A stretch of 64,000 nt of DNA from Talpa occidentalis (taxonomy: Eukaryota; Chordata; Mammalia; Eulipotyphla; Talpidae). The notes beneath the pieces were generated by a model that worked only from the letters and a program-made list of their open reading frames with translations, did no database searches and was not told the origin of the DNA. A program made the translations under genes and the position numbers. The stretch covers positions 45,379,876-45,443,875 of the forward strand of contig NW_023601433.1 in the NCBI RefSeq assembly GCF_014898055.3, read 5' to 3'. Below are positions 23,040 through 33,602 of this stretch, in pieces. Numbering within the stretch: the stretch's first letter is position 1; each line of letters opens with the position of its first letter.

Positions 23040-24217
23040 TGCTATAGCTTATCAAAACTTGATAAAAGTAGCACCAAAAGGAAAAAACAAAACCCTCAGC
23101 CCAACTTAACTAATAAATGTCACTGCAAAGTTGTAAATAAAATTATATTCAATAAATCCAGTAATACATTCATCAAATCATTAATAAATATATTAGATAG
23201 AGATCATCAGCATTACCTAAAAGTTGTTAGAAATCTTAAGAATTCTATAAAGGGACCTCCCTGGTGGCACAAGAGTTTAAGATGCAACCTATGAAGCTGT
23301 CTGCAGCCACTGCAGCATGAGTTCGATCCCCAGCCAGGGAGCTACGTGGCACAGCAGTCCTCTCCTGACTCTACCATTGCTCCCCTCAACAGTGTATTTC
23401 AGTCAATCTGCCTGGTCTGTTCCCCGCTCTGTCTCTGGTGAATCCTCTCACCCACCGCACCTCTGGCCTGTACCCCAGTTCTTATATGCATAAATAAATC
23501 TTAAAAAAAAAAAGGATTCTATAAATGTAGTTCCCTGTATTAGTATGTAAAATCATATGTTCTTTGTAATGGCTTTGTAATGTGTCAACTTGGCTAGACT
23601 AAGCCAAGTTTCGATGAATTCCCTTCCTTATAGAATAAGTCAGTGTTAACAACTATGAACAATTTATATACACACAAGCAATAACAGCTCCCATCAACAG
23701 ACAACACTTACTGATTTTAAGACATACTCTGATTTCAGGCAGTTTAAAATTTCAAAGAGATCTGCAGCTAAAGATCAGTGAAATATTGCATTGATATTTA
23801 AAATTTGTGAAAAAACAATGGGATTATTGATTATAATTAATTTTCTTTACAATACTAACACATTTTGATAAATTAAACTCAGGCACAAAGTCGCAGGACA
23901 AATGACTAGTTACAACAGTTATTTTTAAAACATGTCAAAGAATTTATTACCTTATGATAAAAATAATTTTTGTAAATTAGTAAGAAAATAATCAATATTC
24001 AAGACAAAATGAGCGAAACACATAACCAGACAGACAGAAATCAGTGACATTGTGGCCAACTCTCAATTATGGAAATGTAAATTAAAACAAAATGCTATTT
24101 ACATTATCAGGTTGTCAAAATTTTTAAAGTTTGGTAATATTCAGTATTGCCAAGAGTAAAGAAAAGCAAACACTTTCACACATTATTGTTGTTAAAAGTA
24201 TAAGTGATAAATAAATA
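23040..24217 (+). mobile_element. degraded ancient L1 (plus) fragments
   Basis: L1 ORF2-like text near 23100-23200 and, more clearly, at 24060-24200 (GGAAATGTAAATTAAAACAA, TTGTCAAAATTTTTAAAGTT). It is interrupted by a SINE at 23252 and by the composite insertion at 24234. Confidence 0.5.
23252..23515 (+). mobile_element. SINE (ATGCATAAATA group)
   Basis: Complete SINE with TSD ATTCTATAAA (23242-23251 and 23516-23525). Confidence 0.92.
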
Positions 24218-24233
24218 GATGGCACATCTTTTA

Positions 24234-25230
24234 TTTTTTTTCACTTTTTGTGAATACTTTTTTGTATATATTTATTACATCATTCTTCATATTTGCACAA
24301 TGTATGATTTTTTCCCTGTGAAATTCCCGCCACCATTTCACCCATGCACCATCACCATAGTCCCTTGTGCTCACCCGGCCCTGATCCATCTCCCTCTTCC
24401 TCCCCTAGAGAATATCTCTGATCTATAGTTGCCTGTGGATTTTGATTTTTACTTTATTATAGTTACTTTTATTTCCTGATCCCTTATTTGGTTCCTCTAC
24501 CTTCCTCCTATAAGTGAAACCATCAATATTTTTCTTCTTTTTGGATTATTTCACTGAGCATAATCCCTTCCAGCTCCATCTGTGTTGCTGCAAATGGCAT
24601 GAGTTTATCCCTTTTGATTGCTGAGTAATATTCCATTGTGCACATATGCCCATCTTCTTGATCCAGTCATCTATTTTTGGGCATTGGGTTGTGGTCAAAG
24701 CTTACCTATTGTAAATAGTGCTGCAATAAACACAGGGGTGCAGGTGTCCTTTTAAATTAGTGTTTCTGTGTCCTTTGAGTAGATACCCAGGAGTGGAATT
24801 GCTGGATTATATGGAAGCTCCATTTTTAGTAGACTGGGGAACCTCCATACAACTTTCCATAGATGTTGAACAAGTTTGCATTCCCACCAACTGCGCAGGA
24901 GAGTTCCTTTTCCTCCACATCCTTGCAAACATTTGTTGTTGCTAGGTTTTTGGGTGTTTTTTGTTGTGGTTTGTTTTTTTGTTTGTTTGTTTGTTTGTTT
25001 GTTTGTGGGACCCTGGCCAGTGGCCGGGGAACGAACCTGCGCTGCAGAGGCTGCAGGCAGCCTTGTAGCCCAGCGCTCAACCACTGCACCACCAGGGGAG
25101 GCGCTAGTCTTTTTTTTTTAATAAGTGCCATTTTCACTGGTGTAAGGTGGTATCTCACAGTGGTTTCGATTTGCATTTCCCTGATTACGAGTGATGTTGA
25201 ACATTTTTTCATATGCCTGTTGGTCAGCAA
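24234..25230 (-). mobile_element. L1 3' UTR + ORF2 C-terminus, part of composite insertion
   Basis: Minus-strand L1: CAATAAACACAGGGGTGCAG near 24724 and a frame reading [19 protein letters not shown] near 25190, the ORF2 C-terminal signature. Its left flank GATGGCACATCTTTTA (24218-24233) recurs not at 25230 but at 26698-26713. Confidence 0.85.
24957..25102 (-). mobile_element. head-only short SINE with (CAAA)n tail
   Basis: Only the tRNA-like half is present (ending CACCACCAGGGGAGGC on this strand). It joins at GTGGGACCC to a (GTTT)n run, the complement of a (CAAA)n tail. A short flanking match GCTAG is at 24941-24945 and 25103-25107. Confidence 0.8.
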
Positions 25231-25796
25231 ATCTATACTTCTATTGTTACTTTATTTGTTGGTGTTTCTATATTGTATAATATTGATTTGGATTTCTTTC
25301 CTAATTAAAGCCCCCCCTTACCTATTTCAGATTTGCTGGGGTTTTTTTTTTCATGTTGAGCTTACTTATTTTAATTTCTTCATTTGAAATTGAGATTAAA
25401 TCCAAATACAAGTATTTAAGATTATACAAATGTAGCTTATTTTTCAGTTTTGATTTCGTTTTTAATCTAGGAATTTAGTGACTATTTTCATTTTTATTTT
25501 ATTGTGGCCACTAGACAGGGTCTGAAGGATTTCTACCTCACAGAATTTATTAAGACTGTCATGTGTTTTCATACATAATCATTTTTCCCAGTCCATAAAT
25601 GTCCTAAAAAACTCATTTTGCGATGTTCTAAATGTAAGAATGAATTATCTCATTTTATTATGCAATTACACTATATCCTTGTTTCTTTTTATCTAATTCA
25701 TCTTTATTTTATAAGGGAATGTCCTATTGCAGTATATTTTTCATGTTTATTTCTCTATTATATAGATGTTATATTATTTTTAAAAAATATAATATA

Positions 25797-26044
25797 GGGC
25801 CTCCCCGGTGGCGCAGCGGTTGAACGCTGGGTTATGAAGCTGCCCGCAGCCTCTGCAGTGCCGGTTCGACCCCTGGCTGCTCCCCGGCCACCCGAGGAGG
25901 GTCCGACATGGCGCGCAGACCTCTCCTGCCGCCCGCTGCTCCCCTCAGCAGTGTACTTGGGTCCCTCTGCCTGCTCTGCTCCCCGCTCTGACTCTGGTGA
26001 ATTCTCTCACCCTCCCGTGCTTCTGACTATACCCAGTGCTTGTA

Positions 26045-26099
<55 letters not shown>

Positions 26100-26102
26100 A
26101 AA
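25797..26102 (+). mobile_element. SINE with expanded (AAAT)n tail
   Basis: Complete SINE (GCGCAGCGGTTGAACGCTGG). Its tail is an uninterrupted tetranucleotide run of about 14-15 units at 26043-26100. No clean TSD is visible in the AT-rich flanks. Confidence 0.9.
26043..26100. repeat. (AAAT)n microsatellite
   Basis: Perfect tetranucleotide repeat formed from a SINE tail and likely polymorphic in length. Confidence 0.95.
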
Positions 26103-26340
26103 TCAATATTAAAAAAAATTTTAATATGATAAATCCTGTTCACTTAGTTTTTACATTATTCCCTGTTATCTCCTTCTTAGTATTTTCCTGTTATACCATT
26201 TATCAACAATTAATCTTATACCAATATCAATTTTAGTTACATGTTGAGAGTAATACATGACTTTTTTTAATCTACCAGTCAAATGATGTCTTTATTAATA
26301 AAATATATATTTCATTTCACATAATTAATTTTGGTGCATG

Positions 26341-26697
26341 GGCTTTTTTAAATTTTATATAATTCTTACATCATTTTTCATTTTTGCACAATCTATGCAT
26401 TTTCATTTTGGTTATATTCCCCATACAATTCCCAACCCCCCTTATTTTGACCCTAATCCCTCCTCTCCTCCCCACCCCCCCATAGTGTGTCTCTGGTTTA
26501 TAGTTGCTTGTTGATTTTGAATTTTTTCTTTATCATAATTAGTCTTTTTCCTGGTCCCTTATTTCAGTTTTCTAGATTCCTGCTATGAGTGAGACCATTC
26601 GGTATTTTTCTTTTTCTTTCTGTCTTCTTTCGCTGAGCATGATCCCTTCCAGCTCCATCCATGTTGCTGCAAATTGCATGAGTTTATCTTTTTTGAT
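26341..26697 (-). mobile_element. L1 3' UTR piece, right end of composite insertion
   Basis: ACATCATTTTTCATTTTTGC, CATAGTGTGTCTCTGGTTTA and GCTGAGCATGATCCCTTCCA are the same 3' UTR as at 39329-39719. It ends directly at GATGGCACATCTTTTA (26698-26713), the partner of the 24218-24233 copy. Confidence 0.85.
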
Positions 26698-26735
26698 GAT
26701 GGCACATCTTTTAGTGTGACAAATTGTCATATGTC

Positions 26736-26857
26736 AATTTTTTGTTTCTTTTTTTGTGGGACCCTCGCCGGTGGCCAGGGAATGAACCAGTGCTGCAGAG
26801 GCTGCGGGCAGCCTCGCAGCCCAGCGTACTCAACTGCTGCACCACCAGGGGAGGCCC
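26736..26857 (-). mobile_element. head-only short SINE
   Basis: The tRNA-like half only, with a T-rich tail (CTTTTTTTGTGGGACCC). Flanked by the perfect 11-bp TSD TGTCATATGTC (26725-26735 and 26858-26868). Confidence 0.9.
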
Positions 26858-27164
26858 TGTCATATGTCGTATTTTAAAAATGTATTCTTGGCTTTATAGA
26901 AATCAGATTATATCAGTGTTTTGAAAAGTGTTCTACAATAGAACTCAAATATATCAACCACGTGACTTTGTAATTAAACCCATTTAGATAAAGCCTGGGC
27001 TGTAGGATTTAACATAGAGAAGGAAAAAGTCTGGGTTCTAGGTAGCACTGAATCTATATACTTCAGGGTTTCTTAAAGGTTCATTCAAAACTCCATGTAA
27101 ATAATTGCATGCGTGTTCTACCAGTCATGAGAAAAACACAAATAAATGCTGCTTGGAGAAGCAG

Positions 27165-27370
27165 AGAAAATACAGAGCATGAAGCCAGGCAGACCTGCAA
27201 GCACCTCTCATTCCTAGCACTCATTTGCTATGGAACTTGGATAAGACAATTTCATTAGACTGGGAAAATAAGTAGAACACTATATGCTTTGCAGAATTAT
27301 GGTGAGGACAGAATGAGATAACATATAAAGCTTCTTTGTTGTGACCTGATGTATAGTATTTAATGAGTAA
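27165..27370 (+). mobile_element. MIR SINE relic
   Basis: CTATGGAACTTGGATAAGAC, GAATTATGGTGAGGACAGAA and TGAGATAACATATAAAGC fit the MIR order but are diverged. Confidence 0.65.
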
Positions 27371-28172
27371 ATACAAATTTTATTTTATTATTAGCTCAAA
27401 ATCTTGGCTATTGACTCTTTTAAAAATGCTGTCTTAATTCTGGAGAAAAATGAAGCTATTCAAATTTAATAATTCACCTATAATTCCTTCTTTGGAGATA
27501 TTCACATGCTGTTTGTCGATTTTGTTTTCATTCTTGCCATAAAGTTTTCAGTCAACACACAAATACTATTCCAGGTCTCTGTCTTGGCTCAAGATGACTT
27601 TGGGTCAGGACAGTCATGTGCAAAAATATCTTGCATTTCATGATGGTTCTACATTTTTGTAGATGTCAAGTTAAGAAGAACAGTTAATCCCCAAGAATGT
27701 CACAATTTACTGGTGTTGGAATCTGTAGCTAGCACTCTGGTAGTATCTATTCATAGCAGTCCCATGGGTGACATTACATTTGTGTTTTGGAGATTATCTG
27801 AGGAAAAGTCACTTATTGTTCTTTTGTACTTGAAAAACATCCAGGTTTATACAGTATATTATTTTTAAAAATATATCTTGCTTTGAAATAAGAGAATCTG
27901 TTGCAAGGAGGGGAGATTTGAGTAGACTGGATGAAGACCTTAATTTGAACCAAGAATTCTAATGTGAAGAAATGTTTATCCCTGAAATGTGTCCATGACC
28001 TACATTATATCCTATTACGGGGAGAGTGAGAACTGAATTACAGGCACATGTACTGTGTCAACTCTATAAAGTTACCTTAAATATAGAAGACCTTTTAGGC
28101 TTCAAACAGAAGGAGAAAATTATTGTTGCTGAGTTAACAAGCAAAAACCTGCTTTGGAATCATTCGTATTAA
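27371..28172. other. intergenic stretch, no gene recognised
   Basis: No coding similarity or repeat recognised. Confidence 0.5.
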
Positions 28173-28177
28173 TATAT

Positions 28178-28626
28178 TGTAGGGTAAGGAAAGAATGTCA
28201 GGCTTTTCTGCCCTCCCGCCATCAGGTTAGATGATGGATCCTTGTGGTCCTGAATGCATGCCTGATGGCGGGCACCTGGAATAGAGTATGGGCAGATGTA
28301 GATAGGATTCGCCTGGCTAAGACTGGGCTTTTAAGGGCAGCATCATGGGGACGCCAGTAGAAGCCAAAACAGAAGCCTAGAAGCGGAAAAGCAGGAAAGC
28401 AAAGAAGCAGAGAGAACGCCAGAGAGCCCAGAAAGAGTAAAGACTCGCTGGGAGCTGGGAGGACTGCCAGCTTCCCTGCCCCCCAGCACCCCTGCCTGCC
28501 GTGTACCTGGTAAATCCAAATAAAAGCCTGCAAAAAAGCCACTGAGGGCTCCAGGACTCTGACTCCTCCTTCACCCGGTCTGCGGGATCATAGAAAACCT
28601 GCTCAGTGTCCATTCCTGTCCCTACA
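28178..28626 (+). mobile_element. solo LTR (copy 1 of a 440-450 bp family)
   Basis: 449 bp starting TGTAGGG and ending CCTACA, flanked by the perfect 5-bp TSD TATAT (28173-28177 and 28627-28631). LTR hallmarks: a TTTTAAGGGCAGCATC region resembling a core promoter and an AATAAAAGCC poly(A) signal near 28520. There is no internal viral region, so it is a recombined solo LTR. Minus-strand ORFs here are shadows. Confidence 0.9.
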
Positions 28627-28631
28627 TATAT

Positions 28632-29783
28632 CTACATGGAGAATGTAGGAATCAGAAAAAGATGGTGAGCATCAGGGAATGAGAGGTTAGAAAGGTACAT
28701 CCAGAACTATCTAGACTAAACTGATGAGCCACACAACTAACATCTTTTATGCTGATTGTATGCTGAATATGGAAGATGCTCTTGGCTGCAAGTAACAGAA
28801 ATCTTTACTTTCCTTCCTAAATGTGAAGAAAAGGTATTAGCTCATAGAACAGAAAGTCTAAACCTAAGACAGGCCCTAGATACAGCATAATGAAGGCTTT
28901 AGCTCTATTTCATTGTTATTGGCCTGCCCTGTATCTGCTAGCATGTCCAGACTGTCTTCCACTAATAATACAAGAGGAAGGGAAGCGAGTGCGTGGAGAG
29001 AAACTATTCATCGGTTCATTTAAATTAGTAGCGGTCAGATGCCCACGATTGCATTGATTATTATTGCCATGGAAATATCATGTGCTGATCAGCTTAAATT
29101 TCACCCCCAGAGTCAATTACTTGACAAGAGGAAAATTAATGTTATTGGCTTAGCTGGATAGAACCTTTCCCAATTTGACGATAGAGTCAAGTTCCTCTTT
29201 TCATGCCTGTATATGAACAGAGTTGGAACTCTACTAGGAAGAAGATGGTGGGGTTAGAAGGAGAATGTATGCCAGGTAGACAATTGCCAGATTATACTAC
29301 ATATGTTCATTAAGGAACCTTCTGATCAGAAGTCAAAATTTTAAAATTTACTGTCCATGGGATGTAAAGTTCTGGTCACATTGCCCCTTATATTTTTCTT
29401 GTTAATATAGTGACATCTGGATTTATACCATTATCTCTCTAGATCTCCACGGGATTGAACCATTCTTGATGTGCTGACAAAATCAAGTGTTTGTGCCTGC
29501 ATTTCTGAGAACCAGTTGCATAGAGAATATAACAACTTCATCAAGGTAACCCCAACATTACAGACAGTTTGCCTGTCATTGACGACTTCCTTCTAATCAT
29601 AGTTCTTGCTTTCATTATTCATATTTTATATTTCCTCAGCTTTCAGTACAGAATCATTCTAAAGTTTTATTTTTATGTATTAGTGTGAGCATTCTAAGTC
29701 TGTGTCTCGGGTTATTACCTTAATGTAGTACACATACAAGCCCAATATAATTTCTTTTCCTTTTCATTTATTATGTTCCTTTG
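28632..29783. other. stretch between two solo LTRs, no gene
   Basis: No retroviral gag, pol or env similarity is visible. Since each flanking LTR has its own TSD, this is host DNA rather than a proviral interior. TTGGCTGCAAGTAACAG near 28782 may belong to an old interspersed repeat I cannot name. Confidence 0.5.
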
Positions 29784-29788
29784 ATACT

Positions 29789-30231
29789 TGTAGGGTAAGT
29801 AAAGTATCAGGCTTTTCTGTCCTCTCCCCATTAGGATTGATAATGGAACCCTGTGGTCCTGAATGCATGCCTGATGGCAGGTACCTGGAGTAGGTTGTGG
29901 ACATATGTAAGTGGGTACGCCTGGGCTGAGAGACTGAGTTTATAAGGGCGGCATCACGTGGACGCCAGCAGAGCCGAACAGAGCCACGAGAGCAAAGAAA
30001 GTGAAAGGAGCAGAGAACAAGGCCAGAGAGAATGCCAGAGAGCCCAGAAAGAGTGAAGGCTTGCTGAGGACTGGGAGACCTGCCAGCCTAAAGGTGCACT
30101 GGCACCCCTGCCTCCCGTGTACCTGGTAAACTCAATAAAAACCCTGAAAAAGCCACCGAGGGCTCCAGAACTCCTTTATGCCATCTGCATAGGATCATAG
30201 AGATCCTGCTCTATCCCTTCCTGCCTCTACA
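29789..30231 (+). mobile_element. solo LTR (copy 2)
   Basis: 443 bp, same family as 28178-28626: TGTAGGGTAAGTAAAG at the start, CCTGAATGCATGCCTGATGG, TATAAGGGCGGCATCACG, CAATAAAAACCCTGAAAAAG and CTACA at the end. Perfect 5-bp TSD ATACT (29784-29788 and 30232-30236). Confidence 0.92.
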
Positions 30232-31310
30232 ATACTTATATGTATGTTAAAAAAAAATTAGCAGTTGCATGTACTGGAATGAGACAAATGCGAGCAAAGA
30301 CTTTGTTTTATTTACCACTGTAACCCAGAAATTAGAATAGTGCCAGGCATATTTGGATCTTCAGTAAATTACAGGCAATCCTTACTTTGCACAAGAGCAT
30401 GGACCTGTAAAATGAATGCGCAAGCTAAAACCAGTCAAAGTGTTACTTAAAAAAAATTATTATATTGTACTTGCTTACAATGCAGGCAAAGTATTCTTAA
30501 TAGCCAATGGGAAAGTTACAATGTTTGATGACCATTAACATTTTTCTTAAAACACTAAGAATCTCTGTTGTCAGTTATAAGTGTAGAGCAAAGTGAGAAA
30601 AAATAGTAAAACAAATGTTTCTTTAGTACACTGTAATTTAAAAATTAGAAACATGGAAAAATCAAGTGTTATTTCTTTGCAAAAAAATCAATCAAGAGTA
30701 GTTTGACTGGTGCTTGCCTTCTCATTGTATAAATTTTCAGCTGTGATGGGCGTCTTTTCTGACGCTTGTCAGATTGTCATAGTCCTTTTAAAGTTTGGAT
30801 TAACTTTCAACCCTTTATCCTTTAAGCTTTCAATAAGGTAAAATGTCTCTTAGAGTTCTTTTAATGTGAAGTTATTTTACCAGCACCAATTCCCCAGGAC
30901 ATCTTCATCCTTCTGGACACCATTACTTTCTTCATTTATGTTGATAAGATTGCTTTCACTAGCTACTGATGGCTACAAATCTAGTTTCTCAAGTGGCTGT
31001 GGTGTCACCATTCCCGTGGTGAATGAATTCTTGTAACTTGCACTTATGTGAGATTTGGATTTCATTTCCAGTGTAATCACTTTTCTTCCTCGGTTGTACT
31101 TTTATCCTCACTGGACAATTTCCTTTTTGAATTATCCATTTTATAAAATATCATATGGGTTTAACATTGGGAAACAGGAGCAACACAACTACACACTTTG
31201 CAGTCTGTACCTGAAAAGAATAACAGAGCCACATTGAATAAGAATCTGAACAGTCCCCAACTCACTTTGAAAGAAGTGACGTGATTGGCCACTGATAGCA
31301 ATGTGCCTTT

Positions 31311-31417
31311 GTTTTTTTGTTTTGTTTTGTTTTGTTTTTGTGGGATCGAACTGGCGCTGCAGAGGCTCGGGCAGCCTCGCAACCCAGCACTCAACTGCTG
31401 TGCCACCAGGGGAGGCC
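31311..31417 (-). mobile_element. head-only short SINE with (CAAAA)n tail
   Basis: The tRNA-like half from GAGGCCC back to GGGATCGAAC, then (TTTTG)n. Perfect 12-bp TSD CAATGTGCCTTT (31299-31310 and 31418-31429). Confidence 0.93.
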
Positions 31418-31429
31418 CAATGTGCCTTT

Positions 31430-31760
31430 TTTTTTTTTTTTAATTTATTTTTTTAAATAGAGGCATGTTTTATTTATTTATTCATTTATTTGTTTGTTTG
31501 TTTTTGTTTATACATGCACTGGGTACAGTCAGAAGCGCGGGAGGGTGAGAGAATTCACCAGAGCCAGAGCGGGGAGCAGAGCAGGCAGAAGGACCGAAGT
31601 ACACTGCTGAGGGGAGCAGCGAGCGGCAGGAGAGGTCTGCGCGCCGTGTCGGACCCTCCTCGGGTGGCCGGGGAGCAGCCGGGGATCGAACTGGCGCCGG
31701 AGAGGCCGCGGGCAGCTTCGCAACCCAGCGCTCAACCGCTGCGCCACCGGGGAGGCCCCC
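31430..31760 (-). mobile_element. SINE, tail-extended lineage
   Basis: Minus strand: TTTAAATAGAGGCATGTTTT, then (ATTT)n, TTTATACATGCACTGGGTAC through CCGGGGAGGCCC. It sits in the right TSD copy of the preceding short SINE. A third copy of the target, CAATGTGCTTTT, is at 31761-31772. Confidence 0.94.
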
Positions 31761-31873
31761 CAATGTGCTTTTGTTATTTACTTACTAATGTGAGAACTGA
31801 AGATGTAGCAACAAAGTTGGTATTTCATGTGATTAATCAGTTAATCTATTGAATGTTACTGTAACTGAAATTT

Positions 31874-32132
31874 TTTAAGGATTTATTTATGCATGCATAC
31901 AAGAGCTGGGGTACAGGCCAGAGATGCAGGAGGTGAGAGGATTCACCAGAGATAGTAGGGAGCAGAACAGGCAGATCTACTGAAATATACTGCTGAGGGG
32001 AGCAGCGGGCTAGACAGGAGAGGTCTGCTGCACCATGTGGGTCACCTCCCTGGCCAGGGATCCAACTCATGTGCAGTGGCTGTGGACAGCCTTACTGTGC
32101 TGTCTTAACCCCTTCTGCCACCAGGGAGGCCC
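31874..32132 (-). mobile_element. SINE (ATGCATAAATA group)
   Basis: Perfect 15-bp TSD CTGTAACTGAAATTT (31859-31873 and 32133-32147). Located inside the pogo-like element. Confidence 0.94.
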
Positions 32133-32339
32133 CTGTAACTGAAATTTGAACCAGGTTGTTGAAGAACTGATGTCATTGAACTAAACTCTATTAACTGAAA
32201 TTTGGGTATATTGAAATGAGGCAAGGTGAGGACTACCTGTAGTTTAATGAATAAATGAATTAATTAATAACTTATTGATTATAGGGAAATATTTGATTTA
32301 TATACAGTAGGACCATTTTACAAAATTTATATTTGCAAT

Positions 32340-32760
32340 GTAGCTGTTCGAATAATATGGTGAGCAAAAGGGACATGATTTTGACTTTTTGGAGGTTACA
32401 TCTTATGGGAGGATACAGGCAAATAAGTCACCAATCACAAAACAGAATGATAAGCACTACAGTGGGAAAAATATTGAAAATGATGAAGGCACACAATAGG
32501 AACACTTAACGTTTCTTGTAATGATCTGAGAAAAAAATCCCAGAGGTAGTAATATTGTCACCGGGGTATGAGAGGAAGCTGAATGAAGAGCAGAGTGAGA
32601 TGAGAGAGACCTTGGTAATTTCAAGGAACTGAAAGATATTCCTTATGCTTTGGGTGTTGAGGGAGAAGAAGAGGGAGAAAGAGGGGGGATGGGAGAGAGA
32701 GAAGACTATAACAAACACTTCTAGGTGGGAGGATAGGACTTTGATGAAAACTAAGAAATA
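32340..32760 (-). mobile_element. possible L2 relic
   Basis: Order of phrases resembling antisense L2 (AGTCACCAATCACAAAACAG, GATAAGCACTACAG, GAGGAAGCTGAATGAAGAGC). Diverged; low certainty. Confidence 0.35.
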
Positions 32761-33038
32761 ATCAAGTGCTTAGAATGAATGGAGGTGCTTTACAAATGAT
32801 GAATCTTACTTCCTCTTACAGAAGTCAGGGCACATGTATTATCTCCAAAATTTCCATTATAACATACAATAGTGAATGACCAATTAATAATTATCCCAGT
32901 GGGACTTTACTTATCTGACCTGTAATAGAAAGTGAGTCGCATCTATTGACTGATGTAAACTTAGCAAAAATAATTTACACAGAAAATTGTGGGTTTTTTT
33001 TTTTCCTATTAGATTTAGAGGTAGAAAGAAACTCTTTG

Positions 33039-33306
33039 AGGTCCTCCCTGGTGGCACAGGTGGTTGAGCACAGCGCTGTGAAGCTGTCCACAACCTTTGC
33101 AATACCGGTTTGATCCCTGCCGGCCACGGAGCAACCCACATGGTGCGGCAGACCTCTCCTGTCTCACCTGCTGCTCCCCTCAGTAGTGTATTTCTGCCAG
33201 TTCTGTTCCCCACTCTGTCTCTGGTGAATCCCCTCACCCTGCCGCACATCTGGCCTGTACCGCGGTTCTTGTATAAATAAATAAATCTTAAAAAAAAAAA
33301 AAAAAG
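33039..33306 (+). mobile_element. SINE, left unit of a tandem pair
   Basis: GGTCCTCCCTGGTGGCACAG through an A tail. It shares one outer TSD, AGAAAGAAACTCTTTG (33023-33038), with the right unit. Confidence 0.92.
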
Positions 33307-33586
33307 AGGGCCTCCCTGGTGGCGCAAGCGGTTGAACACAGCTGTAAAGCTGTCTGCAGCCTCTGCAGTGCCAGTTCGATCCTGGTTGGCCGGCAAGAAT
33401 CCCACATGGCGCAGCAGACCTTTCTGTCTCTCCCGCTGCTCCCCTCAGCAGTGCATTTCAGTCAATCTACCTGTTCTGTTCCCCACTCTGTCTCTGGTGA
33501 ATCCTCTCACCCTCCCACGCATCTGGCCTGTACCCCGGTTCTTGTGTAAATAAATAAATCTTTTTAAAAAAAAGAGAGAGAAAGAG
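33307..33586 (+). mobile_element. SINE, right unit of a tandem pair
   Basis: Begins in the A tail of the left unit (AAAAAGAGGGCCTCCC) and ends before the outer TSD copy at 33587-33602. Same subfamily (TTCTTGTGTAAATAAATAAA) as its neighbour. Confidence 0.92.
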
Positions 33587-33602
33587 AGAAAGAAACTCTT
33601 TG

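Larger units (their letters stand above)
25231..26340 (-). mobile_element. ancient L1M 3' UTR-like sequence
   Basis: Antisense L1M text: TTTTATTGTGGCCACTAGAC near 25497 followed by TTTATTAAGACTGTCATGTG, and TATTCCCTGTTATCTCC near 26156. It is carried between the two younger L1 pieces and interrupted by a SINE at 25797. Confidence 0.5.
30372..32239. mobile_element. pogo/Tigger-like DNA transposon with TIRs and TA duplication
   Basis: The left end CAGGCAATCCTTACTTTGC pairs with the inverted right end (complement CAGGTAGTCCTCACCTTGC). Both are flanked directly by TA (30370-30371 and 32240-32241), the Tc1/mariner-pogo signature. The body is about 1.1 kb once three SINEs (31311, 31430, 31874) are removed. 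No intact transposase frame is seen, so it is a non-autonomous or decayed element; family name not assigned. Confidence 0.75.

Noticed and set aside
28178..30231. A short provirus with two LTRs and a 1.16-kb interior
   Set aside because: Each LTR has its own different 5-bp TSD (TATAT and ATACT), and the interval has no retroviral similarity.
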